Under the pieces are notes generated by a model. That model was not told where the DNA came from, did no database searches, and saw nothing but the letters and a program-made list of their open reading frames with translations. From Microcoleus sp. AS-A8 (lineage in GTDB: Bacteria; Cyanobacteriota; Cyanobacteriia; Cyanobacteriales; Coleofasciculaceae), in contig JAMPKV010000021.1 of the NCBI GenBank assembly GCA_039962225.1, positions 33,455 through 97,454 of the forward strand: DNA of 64,000 nt. The letters are read 5' to 3'. This document shows positions 1 to 8,500 of the stretch, piece by piece. The translations under genes and the position numbers were made by a program. Positions within the stretch are counted from its first letter, which is position 1. Every line of letters starts with the position of its first letter.

Positions 1-135
1 GAAAGAAGCCATGCAAAACGCCAGGATAACGAGTGTGAGGACAAAACAGCCAGCATCTGACAGCAGTTGAGCGTAGGCTTCACCTTCGCCGCGCTGAGGC
101 ACGTATGGGGGATGCTTAGGGGTGTTCGCGGTCAT
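1..135 (-). CDS. Partial small membrane protein, C-terminus beyond window
   Basis: An open frame starts with ATG at 135 on the minus strand and runs off the left edge of the window after 45 codons. The N-terminal part is hydrophilic and proline-rich. Residues from about 30 onward form a hydrophobic stretch (CFVLTLVILAFCMASF) that looks like the start of a transmembrane helix. It lies downstream of parB on the same strand, with about 110 bases between, so it could be the last gene of a par-led transcript. I do not recognise the family. With only 45 residues visible, a chance open frame cannot be excluded. Confidence 0.4.
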   Translation of the reverse strand, partial: MTANTPKHPPYVPQRGEGEAYAQLLSDAGCFVLTLVILAFCMASF

Positions 136-247
136 TAAGATGTTGGCAGGGCATAGAATTTTGTTGCGAGTAGATGAGTTGGAGGTACTCATTAAACGCT
201 TCAAATTCTAGGGCAACTGGATTGAAAGTAATATTCTCGTTCGCTGA

Positions 248-1510
248 CTAACTAAGTTCTGATGAAGCTTTTAACAGCCGCTTAACTTCATTTAGCCTGC
301 GGCTGAGTAGCTGCTGGCAAAGCTGCAATTCCTCAGCCTTCATCTTTGAAAAATCAGCTTTCTCCAGCCCACTTAATTCCTTGGGCACTTTGGGGTGTTC
401 TGCTGCAACTTCAGGATTGCTTTCAACCAAAAGTTCTTTAGCCCGACGGCGAATATCCTCAGCACTCCATCCGGAAGCGATCGCTTCTTGAATCACTCCT
501 GCCCGTACTACTTTAGCCTCATCTTCCGAGCGCTTTAGTGCCTTGGCATTAAGTTGATTGAGTGCCAGCAATTTTTCAGCATCTAAGCCCTCATCCCAGG
601 CTGCCTGTTTCAAATCATCTGGCAACTTTAGAAGGGGGAAAATATGACGGAAAATTGAGGCAGGGTTTTGTTGATGGCTAAGGAGAACATCTAGCACCGC
701 TCGTTCTACTTCGTTCTCAACCTCTGAGAGCCACCGCAGTTGCACCTCGCGATCGGCAGTAGTGATTTGGGCGATCTCGGCTGTCCGCCTCGCCCGCTTC
801 ATACGGCTCATGAAAGCATTTAGCGCACGCGGGTATGCCAGTTCAGGAGCATCTTCCAATAAACTCCTGGCAGATGGATAGCGATGACTAATCTGCATAA
901 CCAAAAACTGCGCCAACTCCAGCTTATGAAGAGCTTTCTGATGTAAGCTTGTGGAAGCTGCTTTCGATTGAAGTTCCAGCAAGTCTAAGGATTCTCGAAC
1001 AGGCAGAATAACTGACTTTAGCCCTTCTAATTCTGCAATCTGCCCTGCTCGCCAACGCCGTTCTCCATCGAAGAGCAAATAAGCAGCATTAATATTGAAC
1101 AGTGGTTGGTTAAGGTCAAACAATCCCTGTTGAGCATAGGCTGTAAGTTGATCTCGGTTTTGCTGTGTTAGTTCAATCAGCAGAACTGGCTCTAGCTGCC
1201 CTTCAAGTCGGAGAATATTTGCAAAAGCTTCTTGATCTGCTTTAGTAAAAATTAGCCTTGGCTGAAGTGGATTCCGCGTAATTTGCTCAAAGGCAATAAT
1301 CTTAACTCCCTGCTTCTCAGATAACTCAGCAATGAGGGTTTGGATCTTAGCCTCTAGCTCAATTCGTTCATCAGCACCTAAATCACCCGCTTTTAGCTGT
1401 GCAATTTCTGCCTCTAGCTCCTCAATGCGTCCTTTCAACTGAAATACTTGCTGGCTCTTCCCAGCCCCAGCAAAAAGATCTGAGGCGTTAACTGATGCAG
1501 GTTTTCCCAT
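248..1510 (-). CDS. parB: ParB-family plasmid partition protein
   Basis: A 420-residue protein of the ParB/RepB/Spo0J family, which binds centromere-like sites and works with ParA to segregate low-copy replicons. Residues 20-70 are a predicted coiled coil. Residues 70-175 look like the ParB N-terminal domain: a start such as FEQITRNPLQPR, and LFDGERRWRAGQ, the GERRxRA box of the family's nucleotide-binding fold. A helical DNA-binding segment follows, and residues 380-415 are a charged helical tail that may dimerise. It is transcribed behind the ParA gene, 42 bases downstream, on the same strand. This is the normal parAB order. The family call is secure. The plasmid assignment is inferred from the neighbouring replication genes. 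Confidence 0.88.
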   Translation of the reverse strand: MGKPASVNASDLFAGAGKSQQVFQLKGRIEELEAEIAQLKAGDLGADERIELEAKIQTLIAELSEKQGVKIIAFEQITRNPLQPRLIFTKADQEAFANILRLEGQLEPVLLIELTQQNRDQLTAYAQQGLFDLNQPLFNINAAYLLFDGERRWRAGQIAELEGLKSVILPVRESLDLLELQSKAASTSLHQKALHKLELAQFLVMQISHRYPSARSLLEDAPELAYPRALNAFMSRMKRARRTAEIAQITTADREVQLRWLSEVENEVERAVLDVLLSHQQNPASIFRHIFPLLKLPDDLKQAAWDEGLDAEKLLALNQLNAKALKRSEDEAKVVRAGVIQEAIASGWSAEDIRRRAKELLVESNPEVAAEHPKVPKELSGLEKADFSKMKAEELQLCQQLLSRRLNEVKRLLKASSELS

Positions 1511-1552
1511 ATTCTGACTTTCCTACCAATCTAATTTCTGCAAATTTTGACT

Positions 1553-2455
1553 TTACTTTGCTTTTAATAGCTGAGTAACTTTAGCGACAATCGGATCGAA
1601 GGACTTTGAAACCTTATCCCCCGGTCGGTGTAGATGAACTGGTAAGCCCACACTACTAGCACTGAGAAAATAACCCGACTCACGGATTGGAGGGAAACAG
1701 TAAATTCCCATACTTTCAAGGACTTTAGGTAGTGTAGTACTGGCATCAATTTTAGGATTGGGCTTGCCGTCTTCCTTAAGTCCAAGCAGATTGCGATGTA
1801 AAGCCAAGCTAAGATCGACTCGTGAAGGGACAAAGCCCAAAATCTCAGGATGAGGCTTTAACCGCAGATCTTCTACTTTTTCATAATACCAACTCAACAT
1901 ATTTGCGGAACTCTTTGAGTCTTTCGGTTCTGGCTTAATTGCAACCAAAACATGCGTACAAGCAGCAAGAGCCAGTAACCCCATCGGTTCGAGTGAAGCG
2001 GGTGTATCAAAAATAATAATATCTGCCTCGATTGGATAGTCTTCCAAGCGATCGCGTAGAACTTCATAGGGTCTTGTATGTAAATGAAGCCCTCGAATTG
2101 CTGTATGAAGTGGAGGACCGCCCCGAATTACTTGAATTGTGCCAACGCGGTCTGTCCAAACGGGTAGCAGGGGATATTGACCCTTGAAGGAGCGCTCAAA
2201 AATGACGGCAATCGAATCCTGAACTTCATCAGATTCTAAGTCTGGAACTCCAGTGAATAGAGTAATTGAACCATTGGGATCGAGTTCGATCAAGACAACC
2301 TTGTATCCTTTACTTGCAAGTGCATACCCTAAATGAGTCGTTAAGGTGGTCTTACCACTTCCACCTGTGTTGGACTCGATCGCGATTCTGATTTGACGCA
2401 TACTGCTATCTAGTATCACTACATTTTCTGAGAGGTTGGCGATGCCTAAATTCAT
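1553..2455 (-). CDS. parA: ParA-family ATPase (plasmid partition)
   Basis: A 300-residue P-loop ATPase of the ParA/MinD group. It has a deviant Walker A motif, NTGGSGKTTLTTHLGYALAS, at residues 29-48. ELDPNGS follows in the A' position (usually D-x-D-P-Q-x-x), and IIIFDTPASLEPMG is the Walker B/switch II region. An internal ATG at 2401 (MRQIRIAIESN, residue 19) places the P-loop at the usual distance from the start and may be the real initiation site. Neither start has a clear Shine-Dalgarno sequence. parB follows on the same strand. The two 20-bp palindromes at 2521 and 2682 lie directly upstream and are candidates for ParB-binding sites or an autoregulatory operator. Confidence 0.88.
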   Translation of the reverse strand: MNLGIANLSENVVILDSSMRQIRIAIESNTGGSGKTTLTTHLGYALASKGYKVVLIELDPNGSITLFTGVPDLESDEVQDSIAVIFERSFKGQYPLLPVWTDRVGTIQVIRGGPPLHTAIRGLHLHTRPYEVLRDRLEDYPIEADIIIFDTPASLEPMGLLALAACTHVLVAIKPEPKDSKSSANMLSWYYEKVEDLRLKPHPEILGFVPSRVDLSLALHRNLLGLKEDGKPNPKIDASTTLPKVLESMGIYCFPPIRESGYFLSASSVGLPVHLHRPGDKVSKSFDPIVAKVTQLLKAK

Positions 2456-2520
2456 TTAACAAGCTGTCACTGTTGACTTCTAGCAAATTCTTTAGCTAAC
2501 TATTGCGGTAATTTTGTAGC

Positions 2521-2540
2521 GTACCGCAGCGCTGCGATAC
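2521..2540. promoter_or_regulatory. Palindrome 1, candidate parS/operator
   Basis: The sequence GTACCGCAGCGCTGCGATAC is an inverted repeat with one mismatched pair. It lies 66 bases upstream of the parA reading frame and is nearly identical to the palindrome at 2682. A half-site (TGCGGTA) lies 14 bases to its left. Two related palindromes directly upstream of parAB suggest recognition by ParB or ParA. This is inference from position. Confidence 0.55.
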
Positions 2541-2681
2541 GGATAAATTAGTTCTATAGTACTGGGGAGTAGTTCATGTGAGTTAGCCCTTCTGCAATTT
2601 CAAGACTAATCTTAATGCTGAACTAGAGGAGCAAGGCGAAAAATAGTATCCTACAGGAGCTTTACCCAATTAGTATATTAC

Positions 2682-2701
2682 GTACCGCAGTGCTGCGGTA
2701 C
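2682..2701. promoter_or_regulatory. Palindrome 2, candidate parS/operator
   Basis: The sequence GTACCGCAGTGCTGCGGTAC is palindromic except for its two central bases. It matches the copy at 2521 at 18 of 20 positions, and the two are 161 bases apart. It does not resemble the chromosomal parS consensus (TGTTTCACGTGAAACA), so it would be a replicon-specific site. Confidence 0.55.
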
Positions 2702-2865
2702 TTTGCTGCTCAACCAATCCCCTAATGCCAGCAACTCTTGACTCATGGTGCTAAAAGTTCGCGTTTCTCCTCCATCTCTCCAGTACTGGCTGTAATTAGA
2801 CAGCAAGCGACCACAGTCTTCTTGTGTACACCTAATCCGGTACAACGTGGATTGGTGACTTCCAT

Positions 2866-3985
2866 TTATGGATTCAAAACGGCATCAATCGCCCGCTCGA
2901 TTAAGTCCACCGCCTCAACTCCATAGTGGTAAGTCTTAAATCGCATTCCCTCCACAACTTCGAGTTGTTTCGACGGGCGATGTCCAAACTTATCTTCATA
3001 GAGCCGCAAAGCCAGACTGCCGATAGAAGTCATCTGCCCTTTTGTCGCCCCAAGTTTTCGCTCACGCAATCGGCTGGCAATGGTAACAAACTTTCCCTGT
3101 TTCCCTTGGCTCACTCCACCTGCTGCACCCAAGCTCCCCATCGCACCCGTCAAATCTTTTTCTTGTGTAAGCAGGAACTGGCTCAACTGCGTGTAGCAGC
3201 GAGCGGGTTTATCTGTCGCCACCGCCATTTGAAGCGTTTCGGGTTGTCCCACCGCAATAAACGTTCCAACCGCCCGCGTCATAGTGGTGTAAAGTAACTG
3301 ATGGGTGAGCATCCTGCGGTTGGACTTCTGTAGAGGCATGATGACATATTGAAATTCACTGCCTTGAGATTTGTGGCAGGTCAGACAGTAGGCATGGGCA
3401 ATCTGATCGAAGTTACTAGGTAAGTAGTCAACGCACGCACCGCCTTCAAATTCCACTGTCACTCGCTTCTGCTTTGCCTCCACGGCGACTACCCAACCAC
3501 TCTCTCCATTCATCACCGCTGGAGTCATATCGTATCTATTCACTAACTGAATCATGCGATCGCCAACACAGTCGGCGACATCCATCCAAGATGAAAGCTC
3601 CTTAAACTGATGCAGTGCTGGCACCTTCCCAGAAAGTACTTCTTCGGCGGCGTAAATAATCGGGCTTTCGTACTGCTGCCCATAGATAGTCGGCAATTGA
3701 GTCGTGGGTATTAGCTCCGATAGTATCAAGTCCCGCAGCACCATCCCAGCTCCCACACTGGGAAGCTGGTTGGAATCGCCGACGAGTAAGATTCTGGTGG
3801 TCGGTTTTAAAGCTTTCAGCAAGGTTGTCTTCCCGTTCGTACCAGCGACAACCAAAACCACCAACATGCCAAATCACTCCGAACAGATCGCTCTGGCTTA
3901 ATTGCTCAGCCCAGCGAGTATTCTCCTCAAAACCAGGAGTAGAATACGGGAACAGTCTGACTTCTTTTGCTGTGTGTCCTGCCAA
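2866..3985 (-). pseudogene. Broken RecD-like SF1 helicase gene
   Basis: The minus strand encodes the C-terminal half of a RecD/TraA-type SF1 helicase. Visible are motif III (ILLVGDSNQLPSVGAG), the SH3-like insert, motif V (CHKSQGSEFQYVIMPL) and motif VI (LLYTTMTRAVG). A short domain of about 60 residues follows (RLYEDKFGHRPSKQ...). A normal RecD2-type helicase is 700 residues or more, but this frame is only 333 residues from 3867. The real P-loop, motif Ia and the motif II acidic box are missing. A P-loop-like AGTNGKTTLLKAL runs directly into motif III, which no working helicase has. Upstream, codons 3985 to about 3860 continue in a different frame, and a TGA stop lies just before the ATG at 3867. 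I read this as a truncated, frameshifted remnant. The 333-residue product could still be made. Confidence 0.6.
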
Positions 3986-3993
3986 CAGGACAC
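3974..3993. repeat. Palindrome GTGTCCT...AGGACAC, copy 1
   Basis: GTGTCCTGCCAACAGGACAC has perfect 7-bp arms. A near-identical palindrome lies at 62435-62454. In both places it sits next to a CCAGCCGACTGG-type hairpin, in opposite overall orientation, so the two structures travel as one composite repeat. Confidence 0.6.
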
Positions 3994-4313
3994 GATTTAC
4001 CTTGTACTAATCTAGCACGTTGACAAATTCTAGCCGACTGGATTTTGTCAGCACTCACCATGAGTCAGGGGTTTGAACGTCTGGCTTCGGCAAGAACATA
4101 CTTTAGATATCTCATCTCAGTTCGCTTTCAGAGAATTGTAACCCGTCAAAAAGGTGCGATCGCACCGCGCTAGCTCAATCGCAACTATTTTTCCCACTGG
4201 GTATCCCCAGCAAGCCTTTAGAGCGGCAGCGGCATTTTTGTTAGTTAGAGTATAATTGCTATGAAGCGCAAAGTAGATGAGAAGCGATCACACCCCGTTA
4301 AATCCCCTAGAAC
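3986..4313. other. Intergenic region with composite hairpin repeat
   Basis: About 330 bases between the helicase remnant and the small gene ending at 4314. It contains the 34-base hairpin at 4019-4052 and a HIP1-like GCGATCGC near 4158. I see no gene or clear promoter. Confidence 0.5.
4019..4052. repeat. CCGA-loop hairpin, copy A
   Basis: The left arm GTTGACAAATTCTAG and right arm CTGGATTTTGTCAGC pair imperfectly around a CCGA loop (three differences, two of them G:T pairs on one strand). It belongs to the same family as the perfect hairpins at 51792-51825 and 62376-62409. Confidence 0.6.
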
Positions 4314-4670
4314 TCATTCATCCTCCCTTACCTCAAGCTGGTAAATCCTCAAGCTAGGATGTTCTGGCATCAACCGCCAGTAACAACCAATGGGAGGTTG
4401 TGAGGGTCGTTCTCCACACCGATAGAGAAAAACTGGCTCATCCTTCAGTAGTCTAGTGAGAGTCGTCTTCAATAAGTTTTGGTCGCCACTATCCCAAATG
4501 ATATGAGAGCGACCGAAGTATCTGGCATGGAGCAAACTACTCATCAGCCATTCCATCACAGGTTGAATCTGTTCTAAAGAAAGACCAATGCTGGCTTGTC
4601 CATAGCTCTCAATAGTTGGCTGGGCTGGTGCTGGCTGCAACAGAGAACGGATAATGTTCAAGAGTTTCAT
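4314..4670 (-). CDS. Hypothetical protein, about 118 aa
   Basis: A small protein of unknown family. It begins MKLLNIIRSLLQP at 4670; an upstream in-frame ATG at 4688 would add six residues. The sequence looks folded: an amphipathic N-terminus, then a helical part (SLEQIQPVMEWLMSSLLHARY), then strands with conserved-looking aromatics (HIIWDSGDQNLL, PPIGCYWRLMPEHPSLRIYQ). It ends in the acidic EVREDE. There is no signal peptide or obvious motif. It lies alone on the minus strand between two intergenic regions, so its role cannot be deduced. Confidence 0.5.
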   Translation of the reverse strand: MKLLNIIRSLLQPAPAQPTIESYGQASIGLSLEQIQPVMEWLMSSLLHARYFGRSHIIWDSGDQNLLKTTLTRLLKDEPVFLYRCGERPSQPPIGCYWRLMPEHPSLRIYQLEVREDE

Positions 4671-4774
4671 GGGATAAGTGATGCACACAACTCAGTTTAG
4701 TGTTCCCAAGCTGAAGGGCGATCGCACATCAGAGTTCTAGGGGATTTATCCGAGGCGATCGCTTTCACGTTTTG

Positions 4775-5050
4775 TCAAATTGTAACTGACATGGCTTTGT
4801 GTGCATTTCCTTCAAGTAGCTCCAACTCAACTGAAGTTAAAGCTTTATTGCTCATTCGGCGTAAATCTTGCAACACTGGCTCAACATTATCAAATTTAAA
4901 GTATTCCGTTAATTTGCCGATTTTATAATTAAACTTCTGATACCTGTGCTTAAAGTACAGCTCCACATTTCCTCGATGCTCCCAAGTATCCATTAGTTGG
5001 ATTTCCACTGATTTGTAGTGAGCCGCTAAATCTCTTTGGATTTCAGCCAC
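4775..5050 (-). CDS. Hypothetical helical protein, 91 aa, GTG start
   Basis: A GTG at 5050 is preceded by GAGG five bases upstream, a good Shine-Dalgarno sequence, and opens a 91-residue frame. The product is largely helical and charged (MAEIQRDLAAHYKSVEIQLM, then YFKHRYQKFNYKIGKLTEYF), with no cysteine motif or membrane segment. I do not recognise the family. It is transcribed away from the CHAT array. Confidence 0.5.
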   Translation of the reverse strand: MAEIQRDLAAHYKSVEIQLMDTWEHRGNVELYFKHRYQKFNYKIGKLTEYFKFDNVEPVLQDLRRMSNKALTSVELELLEGNAHKAMSVTI

Positions 5051-5532
5051 TCGTTCCTCAATGGATCGCTTAGTAATAAAGAAAATGCACGTTAGTTATT
5101 TATTAAGATGCGGGACTCTCCTACCCATGTTCTCAAAAATTTTTGAGACCCGCTTCCCCACACTCTTGATCCGGCAGACGGCACAAATATCTTGTAGAGC
5201 TTGTAATGCAGACAACCCACGTTATTAAGTCAAGTAACATCTGTCTTCAAGGGTCAAGGACAAAGCTTACCCGCAAGCGATCGATAACCTATGGCATCAT
5301 TAGTACTCTAGGTCGCCACAAATACTCGACGCAGGTTGATTTCTCCTTCAGGGCTGAGCAGTCAGTGACGGACATCAGCAGCAGTGCCAGAATAGAGCAA
5401 CCAGTTAGCAGGGTTGGCGCGATCGGGCAAAAGACAATTAGCTTTAATCTTCAGCCTACATTACTAATCAAGACTGTGTTCAATGCTGCAAGTATGTGCG
5501 TAGCGTTCTCTGAAGGAGAAAGTTGTCTGTTT
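5051..5532. other. Region upstream of the CHAT array
   Basis: About 480 bases between the divergent small gene and the chosen start of the first CHAT gene. An 18-bp perfect palindrome lies at 5131-5148. An open frame in phase with the CHAT gene extends upstream to an ATG at 5206, but its 109 extra residues resemble nothing in the three paralogues. The promoter of the CHAT array probably lies here. Confidence 0.4.
5131..5148. terminator. Perfect 18-bp palindrome, possible terminator or operator
   Basis: TCTCAAAAATTTTTGAGA is a perfect palindrome with A/T tracts on both strands, between the divergent genes at 5050 and 5533. It has no loop, so it could be an operator for the array rather than a terminator. 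Confidence 0.3.
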
Positions 5533-8500
5533 ATGGATACAGAACACCAACAGGACTATTTGAAGCTGATTAATGCAGTTTTGAAAGCAACAGAAGACAG
5601 TAAAGACAATCCCCAAGTTGTGTATGCTCTGCTACAAGCTCACCTAGATCTACTAGATGATAACTTTGCTGTAGTTTTACGAAACTGGGCAACGGCAACT
5701 CTACTGGAAATGGAGCTAGAGCAAGCAAAACACACAGCAATAAACATTGGTAATTTCAGTGTCCTGATTTCAGATTTCCCGCTAGGTGAATGGGCTAGCA
5801 ATCTAGAAATTGCCATTACAGGTTATGAAGTTGTTAGAACAGTCTTTACTCGCCAAGCTTTCCCTCAAGAATGGGCTACCACTCAAATCAATCTAGGCGC
5901 TGCATACCGTAACCGCATCCGGGGAGAAAAAGCAGAGAATTTGGAAAGAGCTATCTACTGCCAATTAACAGCCTTGGAAGTATACACTCGTCAGACCTTA
6001 CCGCAAGAATGGGCTACTACAAAAATTTCTCTAGGCAATGCTTACTCTGAACGCATTAGGGCAGAAAGAGCAGAGAATTTGGAAGAAGCTATCCGCTGTT
6101 ACTTAGCTGCTTTAGAAGTAAGCAACCGTGAAGTTATGGCAGAACTATGGGTATATGCCAAAATTGGTTTCGGTACTGCCTATCTTTATCGAATTCGAGG
6201 AGAGAGGGCAGAGAATTTGGAAACAGCTATCCAGTGTTATTTAGATGCCTTAGAGGTATGTACTCGTGAAGCTTTTCCTCAAAGATGGGCTGCTATCCAG
6301 ATCAATCTGGGTCTTGCCTATAACGAACGTGTTTGGGGGGAGAGAGCAGAGAATTTGGAAAAAGCCATTGGCTGTCATTCATCTGCTTTAGAGGAATATA
6401 CCCGCGAGGCTTACCCCGAACTATGGGCACGAACCCAACTCAATCTGGGTTATGCCTACTTCTACCGCATTCTAGGGGAGAGTGCAGAGAATTTAGAAAT
6501 AGCAATCTGTTGCTTCTCAGATGCATTGAAGGAATATACACGCCAAGCCTTCTCGGAACGGTGGGCAGATACTAAACACAATCTAGGTCTTGCTTACACT
6601 TACCGCATTCGAGGGGAAATGGCACAGAATTTGGAAGCTGCAATCGGTTGTTTTTTAGATGCATTAGAGATACGAACTCGCGACGCTTTTCCTGAAAAAT
6701 GGGCAGAAACCCAAATAAACTTGAGTCTCGCCTACCGTTACCGCCTCTGGCAAGAGAGGGCAGAAAATTTGGAAAAGGCAATCCACTGTTTATTAGAAGG
6801 ATTGGAGGTTAATACCTACAACGCCTTTCCCCGAAAATGGGCTATTAGCCAAATCAATTTGGGTTCTACTTACTGCGGACGAATTAGAGGTGATAAGGCA
6901 GAGAATCTGGAAACAGCAATCCACTGCTACTTAGCTGCCTTAGAAGTAATTACCCCTAACACCTTTCCCCAACAATGGGCTGAAACACAGAAGAATCTCG
7001 GTAATGCCTACCGTGAGCGGATTCAAGGTGATAAGGCAGAGAATTTGCAAACAGCAATCCACTGTTACTTAGCTGCCTTAGAAGTAAGTACCCGTGAAGC
7101 TTTTCCTAAAAATCATGCAGTAGCTCAATTCAATCTTGGTCTTGCCTATCAATCGGCTCAACAGTTGCCCAATGCCTACAGTGCCTTTAGATCCGCTATT
7201 GAAACCGTAGAATTCTTACGAGGAGAAATCTTATCGGGTTCTGGAATAGAAGAGGACAAACAAAAACTCGCTGAACAATGGAATGAACTCTATCAAGGCA
7301 TTGTCGAAGTTTGCCTAGAACTGGATAACCTCACTGAAGCAATAGAATACATCGAACGTAGCAGAACCCGTAACCTTGTCGAACTCCTTGCTAGTCGTAA
7401 CCTCTACCCCAAAGGCGAGATTCCCCAACCTGTCCTTAAGCAACTAAATCGCCTGCGCCGAGAAATAGCTGCTCAACAGCGACAGATTGAGCCGAGTGGC
7501 AGAATATCAGACCAGCAGAGGATTAGGGGAGATGAACAGAATCGCCCCATAGCTGCAATCCCAGACCACAGCCGCTTAAACGCCCTCCGCGAACAACTGG
7601 ATAACCTGATAATGCAGCAAATTCAGCCCATTGACTCCACGTTTTCGCTCACCCAACGAATCGAACCTATCAGCTATCAGCAGATCCGGAACTTGTTACC
7701 CGACGATCAAACTGCCCTAATCGAGTGGTACATCACAGGCAATACCTTCATCACTGCCATCATCACCCGCGACGCAACTTCTCCCCGCATCTGGCAATCC
7801 ACCTCAGATGACTTACAAGCCTTGCTTAATTGGCTCGATCAATATCTTACCGACTACTCCCGACAAAAAGACCAATGGCGCGAGGGCTTGGAGAGCCGCC
7901 TCAAAGAACTTGCCGATATTCTCCATGTAGATCAAATCTTCTCCTATCCCCAACTGGAGAACTGCGAGCGCCTGATTCTCATTCCCCATCGCTTTCTGCA
8001 CCTGTTACCCCTTCATGCCTTACCTTTAGCAAATCGGGAATCGGGAAGGGAAAATGGGGAGGAAGAATCTTCCTGTGTTCCCCTGCCTTGCCTCCTCGAC
8101 AGATTCTCTCGCGGAGTCAGCTACGCCCCCAGTTGTCAACTGCTGCAACTGACACAAAACCAAAAACGCCCCAATTTCACCTACCTATTTGCCATCCAAA
8201 ACCCCACAGGCGACTTGGACTACACCGATATTGAAGTCGCAACCATCCGTCAGAGGTTTTACCCATGCGATCGCGTTTTAGTCCAAGACGCTGCCAAAAA
8301 AGCCAGCCTTGGCTCCCATCGCCTGGAAGATGCTAACCTTGCCCACTTCTCCTGTCACGCCTATTTCAATTTTGAAGACCCCCTCCGTTCGGCACTGCTG
8401 CTAGCTGATTGCCAGATTACCCCCGCACCTGCTGATGCCAACCCACCCCGGTATCTACCCTTGAAAGATGGCTCAGTCCTTGACTTACAAGGGTGTCTCA

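Larger units (their letters stand above)
2456..2865. other. Intergenic region upstream of parA
   Basis: About 410 bases without a convincing gene. It holds two 20-bp palindromes (2521-2540 and 2682-2701) and a half-site TTGCGGTA near 2503. Short open frames here have no family features. The region probably carries the parAB promoter and its control or centromere sites. Confidence 0.5.

Noticed and set aside
2738..3297. Plus-strand open frames of 60-120 codons opposite the helicase remnant
   Set aside because: They are antisense to a region with clear helicase motifs.
5206..5532. N-terminal extension of CHAT protein 1 from ATG 5206
   Set aside because: The 109 extra residues have no counterpart in the paralogues, and ATG 5533 matches the start pattern of CHAT 2 and has GGAG upstream. 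It is kept only as an alternative.
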